A DNA stretch of 64,000 nucleotides from an uncultured Alphaproteobacteria bacterium (GTDB lineage Bacteria; Pseudomonadota; Alphaproteobacteria; Micavibrionales; Micavibrionaceae), in contig CAMLMC010000001.1 in assembly GCA_946481075.1 (NCBI GenBank), positions 558,001 to 622,000 on the forward strand. The letters are read 5' to 3'. Each line of letters opens with the position of its first letter. Position 1 is the stretch's first letter. Both the position numbers and the translations under genes were made by a program. The notes below the pieces were generated by a model. The model had not been told where the DNA came from. It did not search any database and saw nothing but the letters and a program-made list of their open reading frames with translations. This document shows, piece after piece, positions 9,147 through 18,639 of the stretch.

Positions 9147-10364
9147 ATGATTGGAACCACGAACTTGAAAAACATCGAACACCCCCATCACCAACCGGAT
9201 CTGCAGGATTTTATCTTTACGAGCGAGTCCGTATCCGAGGGCCATCCCGATAAAGTCTGCGATCAGATATCGGATGCGATTGTCGATAAATTTTTATCCG
9301 AAGATCCATATGCCCGCACCGCCGTTGAAACGGTGGCGACGACCAACTATGTCGGATTGATCGGCGAAGTACGCGGCCCCGCTTCCATAACCAAGGAAAT
9401 CATGGAAGATATCGCCCGTAAGACGGTGAAAAAAATCGGGTATGAACAGGATGACTTCCATTGGAAACACCTGAATGTTGATTGCCGCGTTCATGGCCAA
9501 TCCGCCGACATTGCCGTTGGTGTTGATGCTGCTGGCGCCAAGGACGAAGGCGCGGGCGACCAGGGCATTATGTTCGGCTATGCCTGCCGTGAAACGGAAG
9601 AGCTTATGCCGGCTGCCATTCACTACAGCCATGAAATTCTCCGCCTGCTCGCCGAAGACCGTCACAAGGGAATCCTTGACAAACTCGGCCCCGATGCGAA
9701 ATCGCAAGTGTCTTTGGAATACCGCGACGGTAAACCCGTCCGCGCGACATCGGTTGTGCTATCCACACAACATATAGAAGGCGTTTCGCAACAAGACGTT
9801 CGCGATATGGTCATTCCCTATATTGCCAAAGTTTTACCGGAAGGCTGGCTGCCATCCGAGGAGGAACTCTACATCAACCCGACAGGCCGCTTTGTCATCG
9901 GCGGTCCGGTTGGCGATTCCGGCTTGACGGGCCGCAAGATCATTGTCGACACCTATGGCGGCTCCTGCCCTCACGGCGGCGGCGCGTTTTCGGGGAAAGA
10001 CCCGACAAAGGTTGACCGCTCTGCGGCCTATGCCACGCGTTACGTGGCAAAGAACATCGTGGCGGCGGGCTATGCCGACAAATGCACCCTGCAAGTATCG
10101 TATGCCATCGGCGTGTCGAAACCGATTTCGCTCTACGTCAACACGCATGGGACGGGCACAGTGCCAGAGGCCGCGATTGCCGCCGCGATCGGTAAGGTGA
10201 TCAACCTGTCGCCGCGTGGCATTCGTGAACACCTGCAACTGAACCGCCCGATCTATGCCCGCACGGCGGCCTATGGTCACTTTGGCCGCAAGGCAGAAGC
10301 CGATGGCGGTTTCAGCTGGGAAAAACTGGACCTCGTAAAACCCTTGCAGGATATTCTGGGGTAG
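9147..10364 (+). CDS. metK: S-adenosylmethionine synthase
   Basis: 405 residues, slightly longer than usual because of about 20 extra N-terminal residues before [20 protein letters not shown]. It forms SAM from methionine and ATP as a cytosolic tetramer. Signatures present are [29 protein letters not shown] (methionine/ATP loop) and [19 protein letters not shown] (phosphate loop). No other in-frame start lies before the conserved N-terminus, so ATG 9147 is firm despite a poor ribosome site. It supplies SAM for its neighbours TrmB and MiaB, among many others. Confidence 0.97.
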   Translation: MIGTTNLKNIEHPHHQPDLQDFIFTSESVSEGHPDKVCDQISDAIVDKFLSEDPYARTAVETVATTNYVGLIGEVRGPASITKEIMEDIARKTVKKIGYEQDDFHWKHLNVDCRVHGQSADIAVGVDAAGAKDEGAGDQGIMFGYACRETEELMPAAIHYSHEILRLLAEDRHKGILDKLGPDAKSQVSLEYRDGKPVRATSVVLSTQHIEGVSQQDVRDMVIPYIAKVLPEGWLPSEEELYINPTGRFVIGGPVGDSGLTGRKIIVDTYGGSCPHGGGAFSGKDPTKVDRSAAYATRYVAKNIVAAGYADKCTLQVSYAIGVSKPISLYVNTHGTGTVPEAAIAAAIGKVINLSPRGIREHLQLNRPIYARTAAYGHFGRKAEADGGFSWEKLDLVKPLQDILG

Positions 10365-10380
10365 TCTAAATCCTCTCTGC

Positions 10381-10447
10381 TGTCATCCTGAAGGAGCGGC
10401 AGCGACTGAAGGATCTCATGGGATCCTTCGCTTCGCTCAGGATGACA
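10381..10447. repeat. Intergenic palindromic repeat (TGTCATCCTGAG family)
   Basis: It starts TGTCATCCTGAAGGAGCGGC and ends CGCTCAGGATGACA, with inner GGATCTC/GGATCCTTCG arms. The element fills most of the metK-trmB gap and ends 12 bases before the trmB start. An in-frame ATG inside it (10418) is rejected as the trmB start. Confidence 0.8.
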
Positions 10448-10459
10448 AGAGAAGAATTA

Positions 10460-11179
10460 ATGTCGAAATTAACGGAAACCATCACAGAAGTCCTTCCCCG
10501 CCGCGTCTTTGGCCGCCGGATCGGCCGCCCGTTGGGCGCGTCACGTCAGGACGTGATCGATTCCATGCTGCCCGCCCTCACCGTGCCGGAAGATAAAGTG
10601 ACGCAGCAGCGCGATATGGATATGAATGCGCTTTTCGCGAATCCTCAGCCAGTTGTCTTTGAAATCGGCTTTGGCAATGGGGAACATGTGAAGGCCCTGA
10701 TGGAAACGCATCCTGACCGCAACTACATCGCGGCGGAACCGTTTATCAACGGCATGTCGGCGTTTCTCAAGTCCATCATCGGTATGGACCACGGCAACAT
10801 CCGCGTCTGGATGGATGATGCCATCACGCTCATCCGCTCCTTTCCGGATGCGAGCCTTGAAAAGATTTACATTCTAAACCCCGATCCATGGCCGAAGAAA
10901 AAACACCACAAACGCCGTATCGTGCGCCAAGAGACTTTGGATCAATATTTCCGTACCCTGAAACCGGGCGGTGAATTGATCATGGCGACCGATGTCGATG
11001 AGTTGGCCGAATGGATGGTAACGGAGACCATGAACCATGGCGGGTTCGAATGGCAGGCAAATCGCTCTGCCGACTGGAAAACTATGCCGCCGGGCTGGAT
11101 GCTCACCACCCGCTACGCCGCCAAAGGCGTTGCTGCTGGCCGGACCGAGTCATATCTGCTATTTAAGAAAAAAGCTTGA
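10460..11179 (+). CDS. trmB: tRNA (guanine-N7-)-methyltransferase TrmB
   Basis: 239 residues from ATG 10460 (MSKLTETITE); the frame extends upstream into a palindromic repeat, which I exclude. TrmB makes m7G46 in the variable loop of tRNA. The SAM-binding motif I is VFEIGFGNGEHV and the catalytic/tRNA-contact motif is LNPDPWPKKKHHKRRI, with TDVDELAEWM near the end. Its stop codon overlaps the -35 hexamer of the promoter for rimP-nusA-infB. Confidence 0.96.
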   Translation: MSKLTETITEVLPRRVFGRRIGRPLGASRQDVIDSMLPALTVPEDKVTQQRDMDMNALFANPQPVVFEIGFGNGEHVKALMETHPDRNYIAAEPFINGMSAFLKSIIGMDHGNIRVWMDDAITLIRSFPDASLEKIYILNPDPWPKKKHHKRRIVRQETLDQYFRTLKPGGELIMATDVDELAEWMVTETMNHGGFEWQANRSADWKTMPPGWMLTTRYAAKGVAAGRTESYLLFKKKA

Positions 11180-11204
11180 AAATGACGCTTGGCAAGCGTA
11201 TATA
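11176..11204 (+). promoter_or_regulatory. Sigma-70-type promoter for rimP-nusA-infB
   Basis: TTGAAA (11176-11181), a 17-base spacer and TATATA (11199-11204) form a near-consensus housekeeping promoter. The -35 box overlaps the trmB stop codon. Transcription would begin near 11211, about 90 bases before rimP, with an intrinsic-terminator-like hairpin in the leader. Confidence 0.65.
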
Positions 11205-11231
11205 ACATACAAATTCCGATCGTATGATAGG

Positions 11232-11261
11232 GGTGGGCGTTCAAAACGGCCCGCCTTTTTT
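11232..11261 (+). terminator. Intrinsic terminator or attenuator in the rimP leader
   Basis: GGTGGGC (11232-11238) pairs with GCCCGCC (11249-11255, one G-U pair) over a 10-base loop, followed by six T. It lies downstream of the promoter at 11176-11204 and upstream of rimP, so it can end trmB transcripts and could also act as an attenuator of the rimP-nusA-infB operon. Confidence 0.7.
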
Positions 11262-11301
11262 GTTACCAAATCGGGGAAAAGACCAGTAAAGACAAGAGTT
11301 T

Positions 11302-11814
11302 ATGAAGAATACACCGCAAGAATTGAAGATCATCAACATCGTCCGCCCGGCCATCGAGGATTTGGGCTACCGCCTTGTTCTGGTCGAATTTCAAAGCGGA
11401 ATTCTGCAGATTCTTTGCGAAAACCCGGCGGACGGCAGCCTTGGCATTGATGATTGCACGAAAATCAACAAGGTCATCTCGCCCCTGCTGGAAGTGGAAG
11501 ACCCTATTCCTGGTGCCTATACACTGGAAATCAGCTCTCCCGGAATCGACCGCCCGCTCATCACAGCGGATGATTTCGAGAAGTATAAGGGCTTTGAGGC
11601 AAAGATCGAACTGGATATGCCGACAGAATCAGGACAAAAACGCTTTCGCGGGAAAGTCCTTGGTTCCGACGGTGAATTCATCAAAATCCATGTCGATAAT
11701 ACCGAACATACGCTGGAACTGAACAATATTAAAAAGGCCCGCCTCGTTCTTACCGATGAACTGATCAAGGCCACGAAGAAACCGAAACCTCAACCGACAA
11801 CCCAAACCGCCTAA
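11302..11814 (+). CDS. rimP: Ribosome maturation factor RimP
   Basis: 170 residues, typical. RimP assists late 30S subunit assembly. The N-terminal alpha/beta domain contains VRPAIEDLGYRLVLVEFQ and the conserved DDCTKINKVISPLLEVEDPI segment. YTLEISSPGIDRPL marks the domain junction, and a C-terminal SH3-like domain follows. The start at ATG 11302 has a weak purine-rich site. It is the first gene of the operon with nusA and infB, 29 bases before the nusA ATG. Confidence 0.95.
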   Translation: MKNTPQELKIINIVRPAIEDLGYRLVLVEFQSGILQILCENPADGSLGIDDCTKINKVISPLLEVEDPIPGAYTLEISSPGIDRPLITADDFEKYKGFEAKIELDMPTESGQKRFRGKVLGSDGEFIKIHVDNTEHTLELNNIKKARLVLTDELIKATKKPKPQPTTQTA

Positions 11815-11843
11815 ACACGAAAAGGACCTTGAAGGAAAAGAAA

Positions 11844-13355
11844 ATGGAATTGCTGCAAGTCGCTGACGCTGTCGCCCGTGAAAAGAATATCGACCGGAAT
11901 ATCGTTTTGGAAGCCATGGAAGAAGCCATTCAAAAGGCTGGCCGCTCCAAATACGGTCATGACCATGACATCCGCGCCACGATCGACCGCAAATCCGGCC
12001 TGATCGACCTGAAACGTTACCGCGAAGTCGTTGAAGTCGTGGAAGACGAAGTGCGCCAGCTGACTCTCGATGAAGCCAAACGCATCAAAAAAGATGCCGC
12101 TATCGGGGAATTCCTGATCGATGACCTGCCGCCCCTCGATTTCGGCCGTATCGCCGCGCAAACGGCGAAGCAGGTAATCGTGCAAAAGGTCCGTGAGGCG
12201 GAGCGCGAAAAACAATTCGAAGAATTCAAGGATCGCGTCGGCGAAATCATCAATGGTGTCGTCAAACGCGTTGAATACGGCAATGCGACCATCGATATCG
12301 GCGGCAAGGGCGAAGGCCTTCTGCGCCGCGATGAATCCCTGCCACGCGAACATCTGAAAACGGGTGATCGCGTCCGCGCCTATATCTATGATGTACGTCA
12401 GGAAATCCGTGGGCCGCAGATTTTCCTCTCCCGTTCCCATCCGCAATTCATGGCCGCCCTCTTTAAACAGGAAGTGCCGGAAATATATGATGGCGTAATC
12501 GAGGTGAAGGCCGTGGCCCGTGATCCGGGTTCACGCGCGAAAATCGCCGTTGCTTCCCGTGATGGCTCTATCGATCCGGTTGGCGCGTGCGTTGGTATGC
12601 GCGGCTCCCGCGTTCAGGCGGTCGTCAACGAATTGGGCGGCGAGAAAATCGACATCGTTCCATGGTCACAAGACATTGCCCGCTTTATCGTTTCCGCGCT
12701 TCAGCCCGCGGAAGTGGCCAAAGTGGTTCTCGATGAACAGAAAAAACGTATGGATGTTGTCGTGCCGGAAGAACAGCTTTCGAAAGCCATTGGTAGCCGC
12801 GGCCAGAACGTACGCCTCGCCTCCATGCTTTCCGGCTGGGATATCGATATCATGACGGAAGCCGAAGAATCCGAACGCCGCGCCGAAGAATTCAAGACAC
12901 GTTCCGCCCTCTTCATCGCGGGCCTCGATGTTGACGAAGTCATCGCGCAGCTTCTGGTATCCGAAGGTTTTGCAACGATCGAAGATATCGCCGAAACACC
13001 GGTCGACGAAATGATGCAAATCCAGGGCTTTGACGAAGAAGTCGCGGCGGAACTGATCAACCGCGCCAACAATTACCTCGACGAACAAGAAGCCAAGCTC
13101 AAGGAACAGTCGGAAAAGCTGGGTATTCAGCAAGACCTTCTCGAAATGAACGGCCTTACCGCCGATCAGATCATCAAGCTTGGCGAAGCTGGCGTGAAAT
13201 CCAAGGATGACTTTGCCGACCTGGCCACAGACGAACTCATCGAAATCCTCGGTGAAGGCTCTATGTCCAACAAGACAGCCGAAAGCTTGATCATGAAAGC
13301 CCGCGAAAGCTGGTTCGCCGATGAAGAATCATCCGCCGAAGCGGTGAGCGCGTAA
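11844..13355 (+). CDS. nusA: Transcription termination/antitermination factor NusA
   Basis: 503 residues from ATG 11844, preceded by AAGGAAAAG; an in-frame TTG at 11829 is less likely. NusA binds RNA polymerase and nascent RNA. The order seen is an N-terminal RNAP-binding domain, an S1 domain (about 135-200, [20 protein letters not shown]), KH1 ([20 protein letters not shown]), KH2 ([16 protein letters not shown]), and two C-terminal acidic helix-hairpin-helix repeats ([34 protein letters not shown]). Confidence 0.97.
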   Translation: MELLQVADAVAREKNIDRNIVLEAMEEAIQKAGRSKYGHDHDIRATIDRKSGLIDLKRYREVVEVVEDEVRQLTLDEAKRIKKDAAIGEFLIDDLPPLDFGRIAAQTAKQVIVQKVREAEREKQFEEFKDRVGEIINGVVKRVEYGNATIDIGGKGEGLLRRDESLPREHLKTGDRVRAYIYDVRQEIRGPQIFLSRSHPQFMAALFKQEVPEIYDGVIEVKAVARDPGSRAKIAVASRDGSIDPVGACVGMRGSRVQAVVNELGGEKIDIVPWSQDIARFIVSALQPAEVAKVVLDEQKKRMDVVVPEEQLSKAIGSRGQNVRLASMLSGWDIDIMTEAEESERRAEEFKTRSALFIAGLDVDEVIAQLLVSEGFATIEDIAETPVDEMMQIQGFDEEVAAELINRANNYLDEQEAKLKEQSEKLGIQQDLLEMNGLTADQIIKLGEAGVKSKDDFADLATDELIEILGEGSMSNKTAESLIMKARESWFADEESSAEAVSA

Positions 13356-13388
13356 TTATGCTCCGGCATACACGCCAAGAAGATATGC

Positions 13389-13462
13389 TGTCATCCTGAG
13401 CCAAAGGCGAAGGATCTCGGCAAAGAAAAAGAGATCCTTCGGGCTGAGCCCTCAGGATGACA
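13389..13462. repeat. Palindromic repeat between nusA and infB
   Basis: It starts TGTCATCCTGAGCCAAAGGC and ends GAGCCCTCAGGATGACA, with inner GGATCTC/GAGATCC arms. It occupies almost all of the nusA-infB gap, where other alphaproteobacteria carry ylxR (rnpM). The right end abuts an in-frame ATG (13463) of infB, and its AGGA could serve as a ribosome site. Confidence 0.8.
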
Positions 13463-13489
13463 ATGAAGACCAACGAAGAAAGCAAGGTA

Positions 13490-16030
13490 ATGACTGACGG
13501 TAAAGACAATGAAAAAAAACCACTGACCCTCTCCGGTAAGGGCGGCGGCGGCACGTTGAGCCTGAAAGGTTCTGCGGCGGCACAGGCGCGCTCGAATCTG
13601 ACGGGCGGTCGCGGTGGCACCGTGGTCGAGGTTCGTCGCCGCCGGGTTGGCGCCCGCGGCGCGGAAACCGCACCCGAACAGCAAACATCGACGTCTCCGG
13701 TTGACGGCAGCGACCTTCACAATCTAACAAGCGAAGAGCGCGATGCGCGCGCCAAAGCCTTGCGCGAAGCCTTGTCCGCACCAAAGAAAGAACGGGCCGT
13801 CAATTCCGAAGGAATTGGCATGGCTGTCCGCAAAGAAACACCAAAGTCCGATGAAAGCGGTAAGGCTTCGGGCAAACCCAGCCTTGATGATCTTCGTCGG
13901 ATGGAGCTTGAAGAACTCGAGAAAATCGAGCGTGAGGAAAAGGCAAAACAGGAAGCCGCGAATGCGGCCCGTCAAGATCAGGTGCGTTCCTACACACCGG
14001 CCGCGCCTGCCTATCGCGCCCCCACAACCGATGATGAAGAATCCACACGCGACCGTCTGCGTCGCGGCAACGTCCGTTCCCCGCGCGGCAGTAACGATGG
14101 CGCCATACGCGGCGGCAAACTGACTGTCTCCAAGGTGTTGAGTCAGGACTTCGACCGCGATGGCGGACGCTCTCTTGCCGCCACCAAACGCGCCCGCGAC
14201 AAGGCACGCAAAATGGCAATGGGACCGAAGGAAGCAGCCCAAAAAGTTTTCCGCGAAGTAACGGTGCCGGAATTTATCACGGTACAGGAACTCGCGAACC
14301 GCATGACCGAGCGCGCCTCGGATGTTATCAAGGCGCTCATGAAAATGGGCGTTATGGCGACAATCAATCAGTCAATTGATGCCGACACGGCGGAAATTAT
14401 CGTGACGGATTTTGGTCATACTGTAAAACGCGTTACCGAATCCGATATTGAAATGGGTCTTGGCGGTTTGGATGACAAAGCCGAAGATATGGTTGCACGT
14501 CCTCCGGTCGTCACCATTATGGGTCACGTCGATCATGGAAAAACCTCCCTGCTCGATGCGCTCCGTTCGACAGATGTCGTGTCTGGCGAAGCCGGGGGCA
14601 TTACCCAGCATATCGGCGCATACCAGATACAAATGTCCAGCGGTCAAAAAATCACATTCCTCGATACGCCGGGCCACGCCGCCTTTACCGAAATGCGGGC
14701 GCGCGGCGCGAATGTAACGGATATCGTCGTCCTGGTCGTATCCGCTGCGGATTCAATCATGCCTCAGACGATTGAAGCGATTAATCATGCCAAGGCCGCA
14801 AAAGTTCCTATTATTGTGGCGATTAACAAAATCGACCTGCCGGATGCCGATGCCTATCGGGTTAAGCAGGATCTTTTGCAACATGAAATTATCACGGAAG
14901 AACTGGGCGGCGATACACAGGCCGTCGAGATTTCCGCGAAAAAGAAAATCAATCTCGATAAGCTGGAAGAAGCCATTCTCCTGCAAGCAGAGATTCTGGA
15001 ACTGAAGGCCGCGCAAAATCGTCCGGCCGAAGGTGCGGTTGTTGAATCCAAAATGGAACAGGGCCGCGGTTCTGTCGCCACGGTTTTGATCCAAAAAGGT
15101 ACACTTAAAACCGGCGATATCTTTGTCGTTGGCGCCCAGTGGGGCCGTGTTCGTGCGCTGTATGACGACAAAGGCAAACAGCTTGATGCCGCTGTTCCGG
15201 GACAGCCGGTCGAGGTTCTCGGCCTCAACGGCACGCCCGATGCGGGAGACATTCTGAACGTCGTCGAAACCGAAGCCAAGGCGCGTGAAATCAGCGAATA
15301 TCGTGACCGCAAACGTCGTGAAAAGGCTTCTGCTGCCATGTCCACGTCACGTCAGGGCAAATCGTTCGAAGATATTCTGGCTGCGGCGCGTGTTGCAGGC
15401 GAAAAGAAAATCCTGCCTGTCCTTATCAAGGGCGACGTGCATGGATCCGTCGAGGCGATCATTGGCTCTTTGAACAAGATGACCGAGGAAAACGACGAAA
15501 TCGGCATTCAAATCCTGCACTCCGGCGTTGGTGGTATTACCGAATCCGATATCACGCTGGCGAAAGCATCCAATGCAATGGTCGTTGGCTTTAACGTCCG
15601 TGCGAATGCACAGGCGCGTCAACAGGCCGAACGTGATGGCGTCAATATCCGCTACTACAACATCATCTATAACGTCATCGATGATGCGAAGGCGATCCTC
15701 TCCGGAATGCTATCCCCCACCTTGCGCGAAGAATATCTGGGTCAGGCCGAAATCCGCCAGGTCTTCAACATTACGAAGGTCGGGAAGATCGCGGGCTGTA
15801 TGGTCACGGCCGGTATGGTTAAACGCGGGGCGAGCGTACGCTTGCTGCGTGACAACGTGGTCATCCATGACAATGGCACGCTCAAAACACTGAAGCGCTT
15901 CAAGGATGAGGTTAAGGAAGTCAAAGAAGGCACCGAATGCGGTATGGCCTTTGAAAACTACGAAAACATCATGGAAGGCGACATCATCGAATGTTACGAA
16001 GTCGTCGAGGAAGCAAGAACACTGGCATAA
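13490..16030 (+). CDS. infB: Translation initiation factor IF-2
   Basis: 846 residues from ATG 13490 ([11 protein letters not shown]), the start that fits the family's usual N-terminus; ATG 13463 and ATG 13457, which touch the palindromic repeat, are in-frame alternatives. IF-2 is the GTPase that delivers fMet-tRNA to the 30S subunit. A long charged N-terminal region is followed by the IF2_N domain ([14 protein letters not shown]), the G domain (G1 [10 protein letters not shown]3 DTPGHAAF, G4 NKID, G5 SAKK) and C-terminal domains II-IV. The operon continues with a small unknown gene and rbfA. Confidence 0.97.
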   Translation: MTDGKDNEKKPLTLSGKGGGGTLSLKGSAAAQARSNLTGGRGGTVVEVRRRRVGARGAETAPEQQTSTSPVDGSDLHNLTSEERDARAKALREALSAPKKERAVNSEGIGMAVRKETPKSDESGKASGKPSLDDLRRMELEELEKIEREEKAKQEAANAARQDQVRSYTPAAPAYRAPTTDDEESTRDRLRRGNVRSPRGSNDGAIRGGKLTVSKVLSQDFDRDGGRSLAATKRARDKARKMAMGPKEAAQKVFREVTVPEFITVQELANRMTERASDVIKALMKMGVMATINQSIDADTAEIIVTDFGHTVKRVTESDIEMGLGGLDDKAEDMVARPPVVTIMGHVDHGKTSLLDALRSTDVVSGEAGGITQHIGAYQIQMSSGQKITFLDTPGHAAFTEMRARGANVTDIVVLVVSAADSIMPQTIEAINHAKAAKVPIIVAINKIDLPDADAYRVKQDLLQHEIITEELGGDTQAVEISAKKKINLDKLEEAILLQAEILELKAAQNRPAEGAVVESKMEQGRGSVATVLIQKGTLKTGDIFVVGAQWGRVRALYDDKGKQLDAAVPGQPVEVLGLNGTPDAGDILNVVETEAKAREISEYRDRKRREKASAAMSTSRQGKSFEDILAAARVAGEKKILPVLIKGDVHGSVEAIIGSLNKMTEENDEIGIQILHSGVGGITESDITLAKASNAMVVGFNVRANAQARQQAERDGVNIRYYNIIYNVIDDAKAILSGMLSPTLREEYLGQAEIRQVFNITKVGKIAGCMVTAGMVKRGASVRLLRDNVVIHDNGTLKTLKRFKDEVKEVKEGTECGMAFENYENIMEGDIIECYEVVEEARTLA

Positions 16031-16033
16031 CCC

Positions 16034-16360
16034 ATGGCTGAGAGCGAGAAAGACCGTTTGATCCGTGAATTCAACGAAGACCCGGCGAACAACTGGACGC
16101 CGATTTCTCGTGAAGAACGTCAAAGGCTCGCTGCCCTTGGGGCTGAAAGCGGAATTGCTGACGAAGACTTGCCTTTTGCAATGTCCGATAATTTTGCCGA
16201 AAAGCTCGGTAAAGAATTTGCGGAGGAATCGAACAATATGCTCAAAGGGCGAATTGTGGAAATGGCCGCAGAACAAGGAATAACGCCGGATCAGCTTTTA
16301 AAGAATGCCAAAGACGGCCTTAGAAAATTAATGGGACAACCACCAAAATATGACGCGTAG
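16034..16360 (+). CDS. Hypothetical protein between infB and rbfA
   Basis: 108 residues, highly charged and predicted helical, with no signal or membrane segment (MAESEKDRLIREFNEDPANN). It begins three bases after infB and overlaps the rbfA start by 11 bases, so it is co-translated with ribosome-assembly genes. The conserved gene order in this group does not normally include it. A role in translation is suggested only by its place. Confidence 0.75.
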   Translation: MAESEKDRLIREFNEDPANNWTPISREERQRLAALGAESGIADEDLPFAMSDNFAEKLGKEFAEESNNMLKGRIVEMAAEQGITPDQLLKNAKDGLRKLMGQPPKYDA

Positions 16361-16745
16361 TACTTCTAACCAACCATCACAACGCATGCTGCGTGTCGGC
16401 GAACAGATCAAACATGTGATCGCCGAAACGTTGGCACGCGGCCATTTTCATGAGCCCGCTTTGCTCAATGCCTCTGGCGTAACGGTGACAGAAGTGCGCG
16501 TTTCGCCAGACCTTAAACATGCTTATGCCTATGTACTCTCATTAGGCGGTCTGAATATGGATGAAATCCTTCCTGCCCTGAACAAAGAGGCGCATTACTT
16601 CCAAAAGGAAATCAATCGCGGCACACAATTGAAATTCACGCCAAAACTGCAATTCCGCAAAGACACAAGCTTCGACAATGCCTCTCACCTCGAAGGCATC
16701 ATCCGCAGTATCGAATATTCGGATCAGGATAAAGAACAACAATAA
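16350..16745 (+). CDS. rbfA: 30S ribosome-binding factor RbfA
   Basis: 131 residues. RbfA is a KH-fold protein that binds immature 30S subunits near helix 1 of 16S rRNA and is needed in the cold. Visible family segments are QRMLRVGEQIKHVIAETL, VTVTEVRVSPDLKHAYAYV and LKFTPKLQFRKDTSFDNA. Its ATG lies inside the end of the preceding gene, implying translational coupling. Confidence 0.95.
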   Translation: MTRSTSNQPSQRMLRVGEQIKHVIAETLARGHFHEPALLNASGVTVTEVRVSPDLKHAYAYVLSLGGLNMDEILPALNKEAHYFQKEINRGTQLKFTPKLQFRKDTSFDNASHLEGIIRSIEYSDQDKEQQ

Positions 16746-16751
16746 TGATAC

Positions 16752-16809
16752 TGTCATCCTGAGCGCAGCGAAGGATCTCATGGGATTCTTCGCTGCGCTC
16801 AGAATGACA
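16752..16809. repeat. Palindromic repeat between rbfA and truB
   Basis: TGTCATCCTGAGCGCAGCGA at the left pairs with TCTTCGCTGCGCTCAGAATG at the right, a nearly perfect hairpin. It fills the gap between rbfA and truB and ends 11 bases before the truB ATG. Confidence 0.8.
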
Positions 16810-16820
16810 AAAGGCAAAAA

Positions 16821-17762
16821 ATGGCACGTACGAAAAAAGGCAACAAGGTTGACGGCTGGGTCAATCTGAACAAACCCGTTGGCATGACGTCCAATCAGGC
16901 GCTGTCCATCGTCAAACGCGCGCTGAAACCGCAAAAGGCGGGGCATGCGGGCACGCTCGACCCCCTCGCCTCCGGCATTCTGCCGATTGCGCTTGGCGAG
17001 GCGACGAAGACGGTCCCGTATGTTCAGGACACCTATAAGGTTTATAATTTCGAAGTAACCTGGGGTGAACAACGCACGACAGATGATGCCGAAGGCACCG
17101 CCATCCATACATCCGCCAAGCGCCCGACCCGTGCCGAAATCGAGGCCCTGCTGCCCGCATTCATCGGCGACATCGAACAAATCCCGCCGCAATTTTCCGC
17201 GATCAAGATTGACGGGGAACGCGCCTATGATATCGCCCGCAGCGGCGAAGAAGTCGATATCAAGCCACGCCTTGTTTATATCGAAGAATTAGAAATAACG
17301 ACCCATGAAGCGCATAAAACCTCCTTCCGCTGCCTCTGCGGCAAAGGCACCTATGTCCGCGCCATAGGGCGGGATCTAGGCCTGAAACTGGGCTGCTACG
17401 GCTATATAACTGCCCTCGAACGGGCGGAAGTCGGCCCTTTTACGCTCGAAAACGCGATTTCACTGGACTTTTTCCGGGATTCATCCGATAACCCGGACCT
17501 GGAAAAGGCTTTGCTTCCCCTGACGACCGCCCTGGACGACATCCCGGTGCTGGCCCTACGGGAACAAGAGGCAGCCCGGTTGAAAAACGGCAATATGATT
17601 GCCCTCCTTTCGAAACCCGACTTAGAGCGTATGTCAAACGCGGGGATAGACTGGAATGGCGGCCAGCCGGTGACGGCCCTGACGACCTTCGACAAACGGC
17701 CAATCGCCCTCGTCGATGTAGTGGGACCCGAACTTCATCCGATCCGTATTTTTAATCTATGA
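16821..17762 (+). CDS. truB: tRNA pseudouridine-55 synthase TruB
   Basis: 313 residues. TruB makes pseudouridine 55 in the T loop of tRNA. The N-terminal motif GWVNLNKPVGMTSNQAL and the catalytic motif HAGTLDPLASGILPIALGEA (Asp in GTLDP) are present, with the later YTYVRAIGRDLG-type segment (KGTYVRAIGRDLGLKLG). The start ATG 16821 follows AAAAGGCAAAAA and lies right after a palindromic repeat. rpsO follows. Confidence 0.96.
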   Translation: MARTKKGNKVDGWVNLNKPVGMTSNQALSIVKRALKPQKAGHAGTLDPLASGILPIALGEATKTVPYVQDTYKVYNFEVTWGEQRTTDDAEGTAIHTSAKRPTRAEIEALLPAFIGDIEQIPPQFSAIKIDGERAYDIARSGEEVDIKPRLVYIEELEITTHEAHKTSFRCLCGKGTYVRAIGRDLGLKLGCYGYITALERAEVGPFTLENAISLDFFRDSSDNPDLEKALLPLTTALDDIPVLALREQEAARLKNGNMIALLSKPDLERMSNAGIDWNGGQPVTALTTFDKRPIALVDVVGPELHPIRIFNL

Positions 17763-17792
17763 GCCCGCCCGCCGGCTGACGACGATGGGCTC
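17761..17792 (+). promoter_or_regulatory. Hairpin in the rpsO leader
   Basis: GAGCCC (17761-17766) and GGGCTC (17787-17792) form a 6-bp stem; the intervening sequence holds GCCGGC. The structure ends 10 bases before the GAAAGGAAAG ribosome site of rpsO. S15 autoregulates through leader structures in several bacterial groups, so this is a candidate S15 site, not a demonstrated one. Confidence 0.4.
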
Positions 17793-17814
17793 TAAAAACT
17801 GAAAGGAAAGATTG

Positions 17815-18084
17815 ATGTCGATTACAACAGAAGCAAAAGCGAAAGTTATCGCTGACAACGCAACAAAGCCAAACGACACTGGTTCGCCGGAAGTTCAGGT
17901 GGCAATCATGACAGCCCGTATCAACACGCTGTCTGAACACATGCAAACAAACAAAAAAGATTTTAGCTCCCGCCGTGGTCTTCTGCGTCTCGTCGCAAAC
18001 CGCCGCAGCCTGCTGGACTACCTGAAGAACAAAGATGAAGGCCGCTACAAGGCCCTGATCGAAAAGCTCGGTATTCGCCGCTAA
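17815..18084 (+). CDS. rpsO: 30S ribosomal protein S15
   Basis: 89 residues from ATG 17815 after a strong GAAAGGAAAG site; exact family length. S15 binds the 16S central domain and nucleates platform assembly. The family core is clear: [20 protein letters not shown], then [20 protein letters not shown] and YLKNKD near the end. Strong intrinsic terminator follows. In most relatives pnp lies directly downstream; here it is about 3.7 kb further. Confidence 0.98.
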   Translation: MSITTEAKAKVIADNATKPNDTGSPEVQVAIMTARINTLSEHMQTNKKDFSSRRGLLRLVANRRSLLDYLKNKDEGRYKALIEKLGIRR

Positions 18085-18090
18085 TTTACA

Positions 18091-18119
18091 AAAACCCGCC
18101 GCCTTGGCGGGTTTTTTTT
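18091..18119 (+). terminator. Intrinsic terminator of rpsO
   Basis: AACCCGCC and GGCGGGTT pair over a short GCCTT loop, followed by eight T. Strong rho-independent terminator. Confidence 0.9.
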
Positions 18120-18173
18120 ATTGATCTACTGCCCTGCCAGGGTTATTAAAATTATGGAATTTAGGAGATCGGG

Positions 18174-18551
18174 ATGAAAACAACAGCTTTCTTTGTGACA
18201 ACGGCAACGGCCCTGACCATGGCTTTTCAGGCAAATGCCGCTGATTTATGCCTGGATAATCTTAGCTATGACACAGAACGTTACTCTCAAGCCATGCGGA
18301 TTGCCATGAATAACCGCGCCGAAAATTTCGGACAGAGTTTTAGCGTGGCTGCCTATAGTCTGGATCTGAGCATGGCCTGCGACTCGCTCGAACCGGACGC
18401 GAATGAAATCAAGGATTGTCTGAATGTGGCCGCAAAAGTCGAAAATGAGATAGGCATGTGGCAATCGCGCTATTGGCGTGATCTACGCAACCGTCTGGTT
18501 ACCTATCACGACAGAAACATATGCCTTCCTTCGCGGTTTAATTACGATTGA
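18174..18551 (+). CDS. Hypothetical secreted protein
   Basis: 125 residues with a Sec signal peptide (MKTTAFFVTTATALTMAFQA, cleavage after ANA). The mature part is helical and has four cysteines (LCLDN, MACDS, KDCLN, NICLP), which suggests two disulfides in the periplasm. A GGAGATCGG site precedes ATG 18174. It has its own terminator. No family recognised. Confidence 0.75.
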   Translation: MKTTAFFVTTATALTMAFQANAADLCLDNLSYDTERYSQAMRIAMNNRAENFGQSFSVAAYSLDLSMACDSLEPDANEIKDCLNVAAKVENEIGMWQSRYWRDLRNRLVTYHDRNICLPSRFNYD

Positions 18552-18556
18552 TAGAA

Positions 18557-18580
18557 GCCCGCCGCTTGGCGGGTTTTTCT
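18557..18580 (+). terminator. Intrinsic terminator
   Basis: GCCCGCC / GGCGGGT hairpin with loop GCTT, then TTTTTCTTT. Ends the transcript of the secreted protein at 18174-18551. Confidence 0.85.
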
Positions 18581-18639
18581 TTGAACTTTTCTGCGCCTTT
18601 ACTCATTGGTCCTGCTGCAATGAAATGCAGGAGGACGAC

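Noticed and set aside
10418..10459. Upstream ATG for trmB inside the palindromic repeat
   Set aside because: It would translate the repeat (MGSFASLRMTREEL); the family start and ribosome-site position favour ATG 10460.
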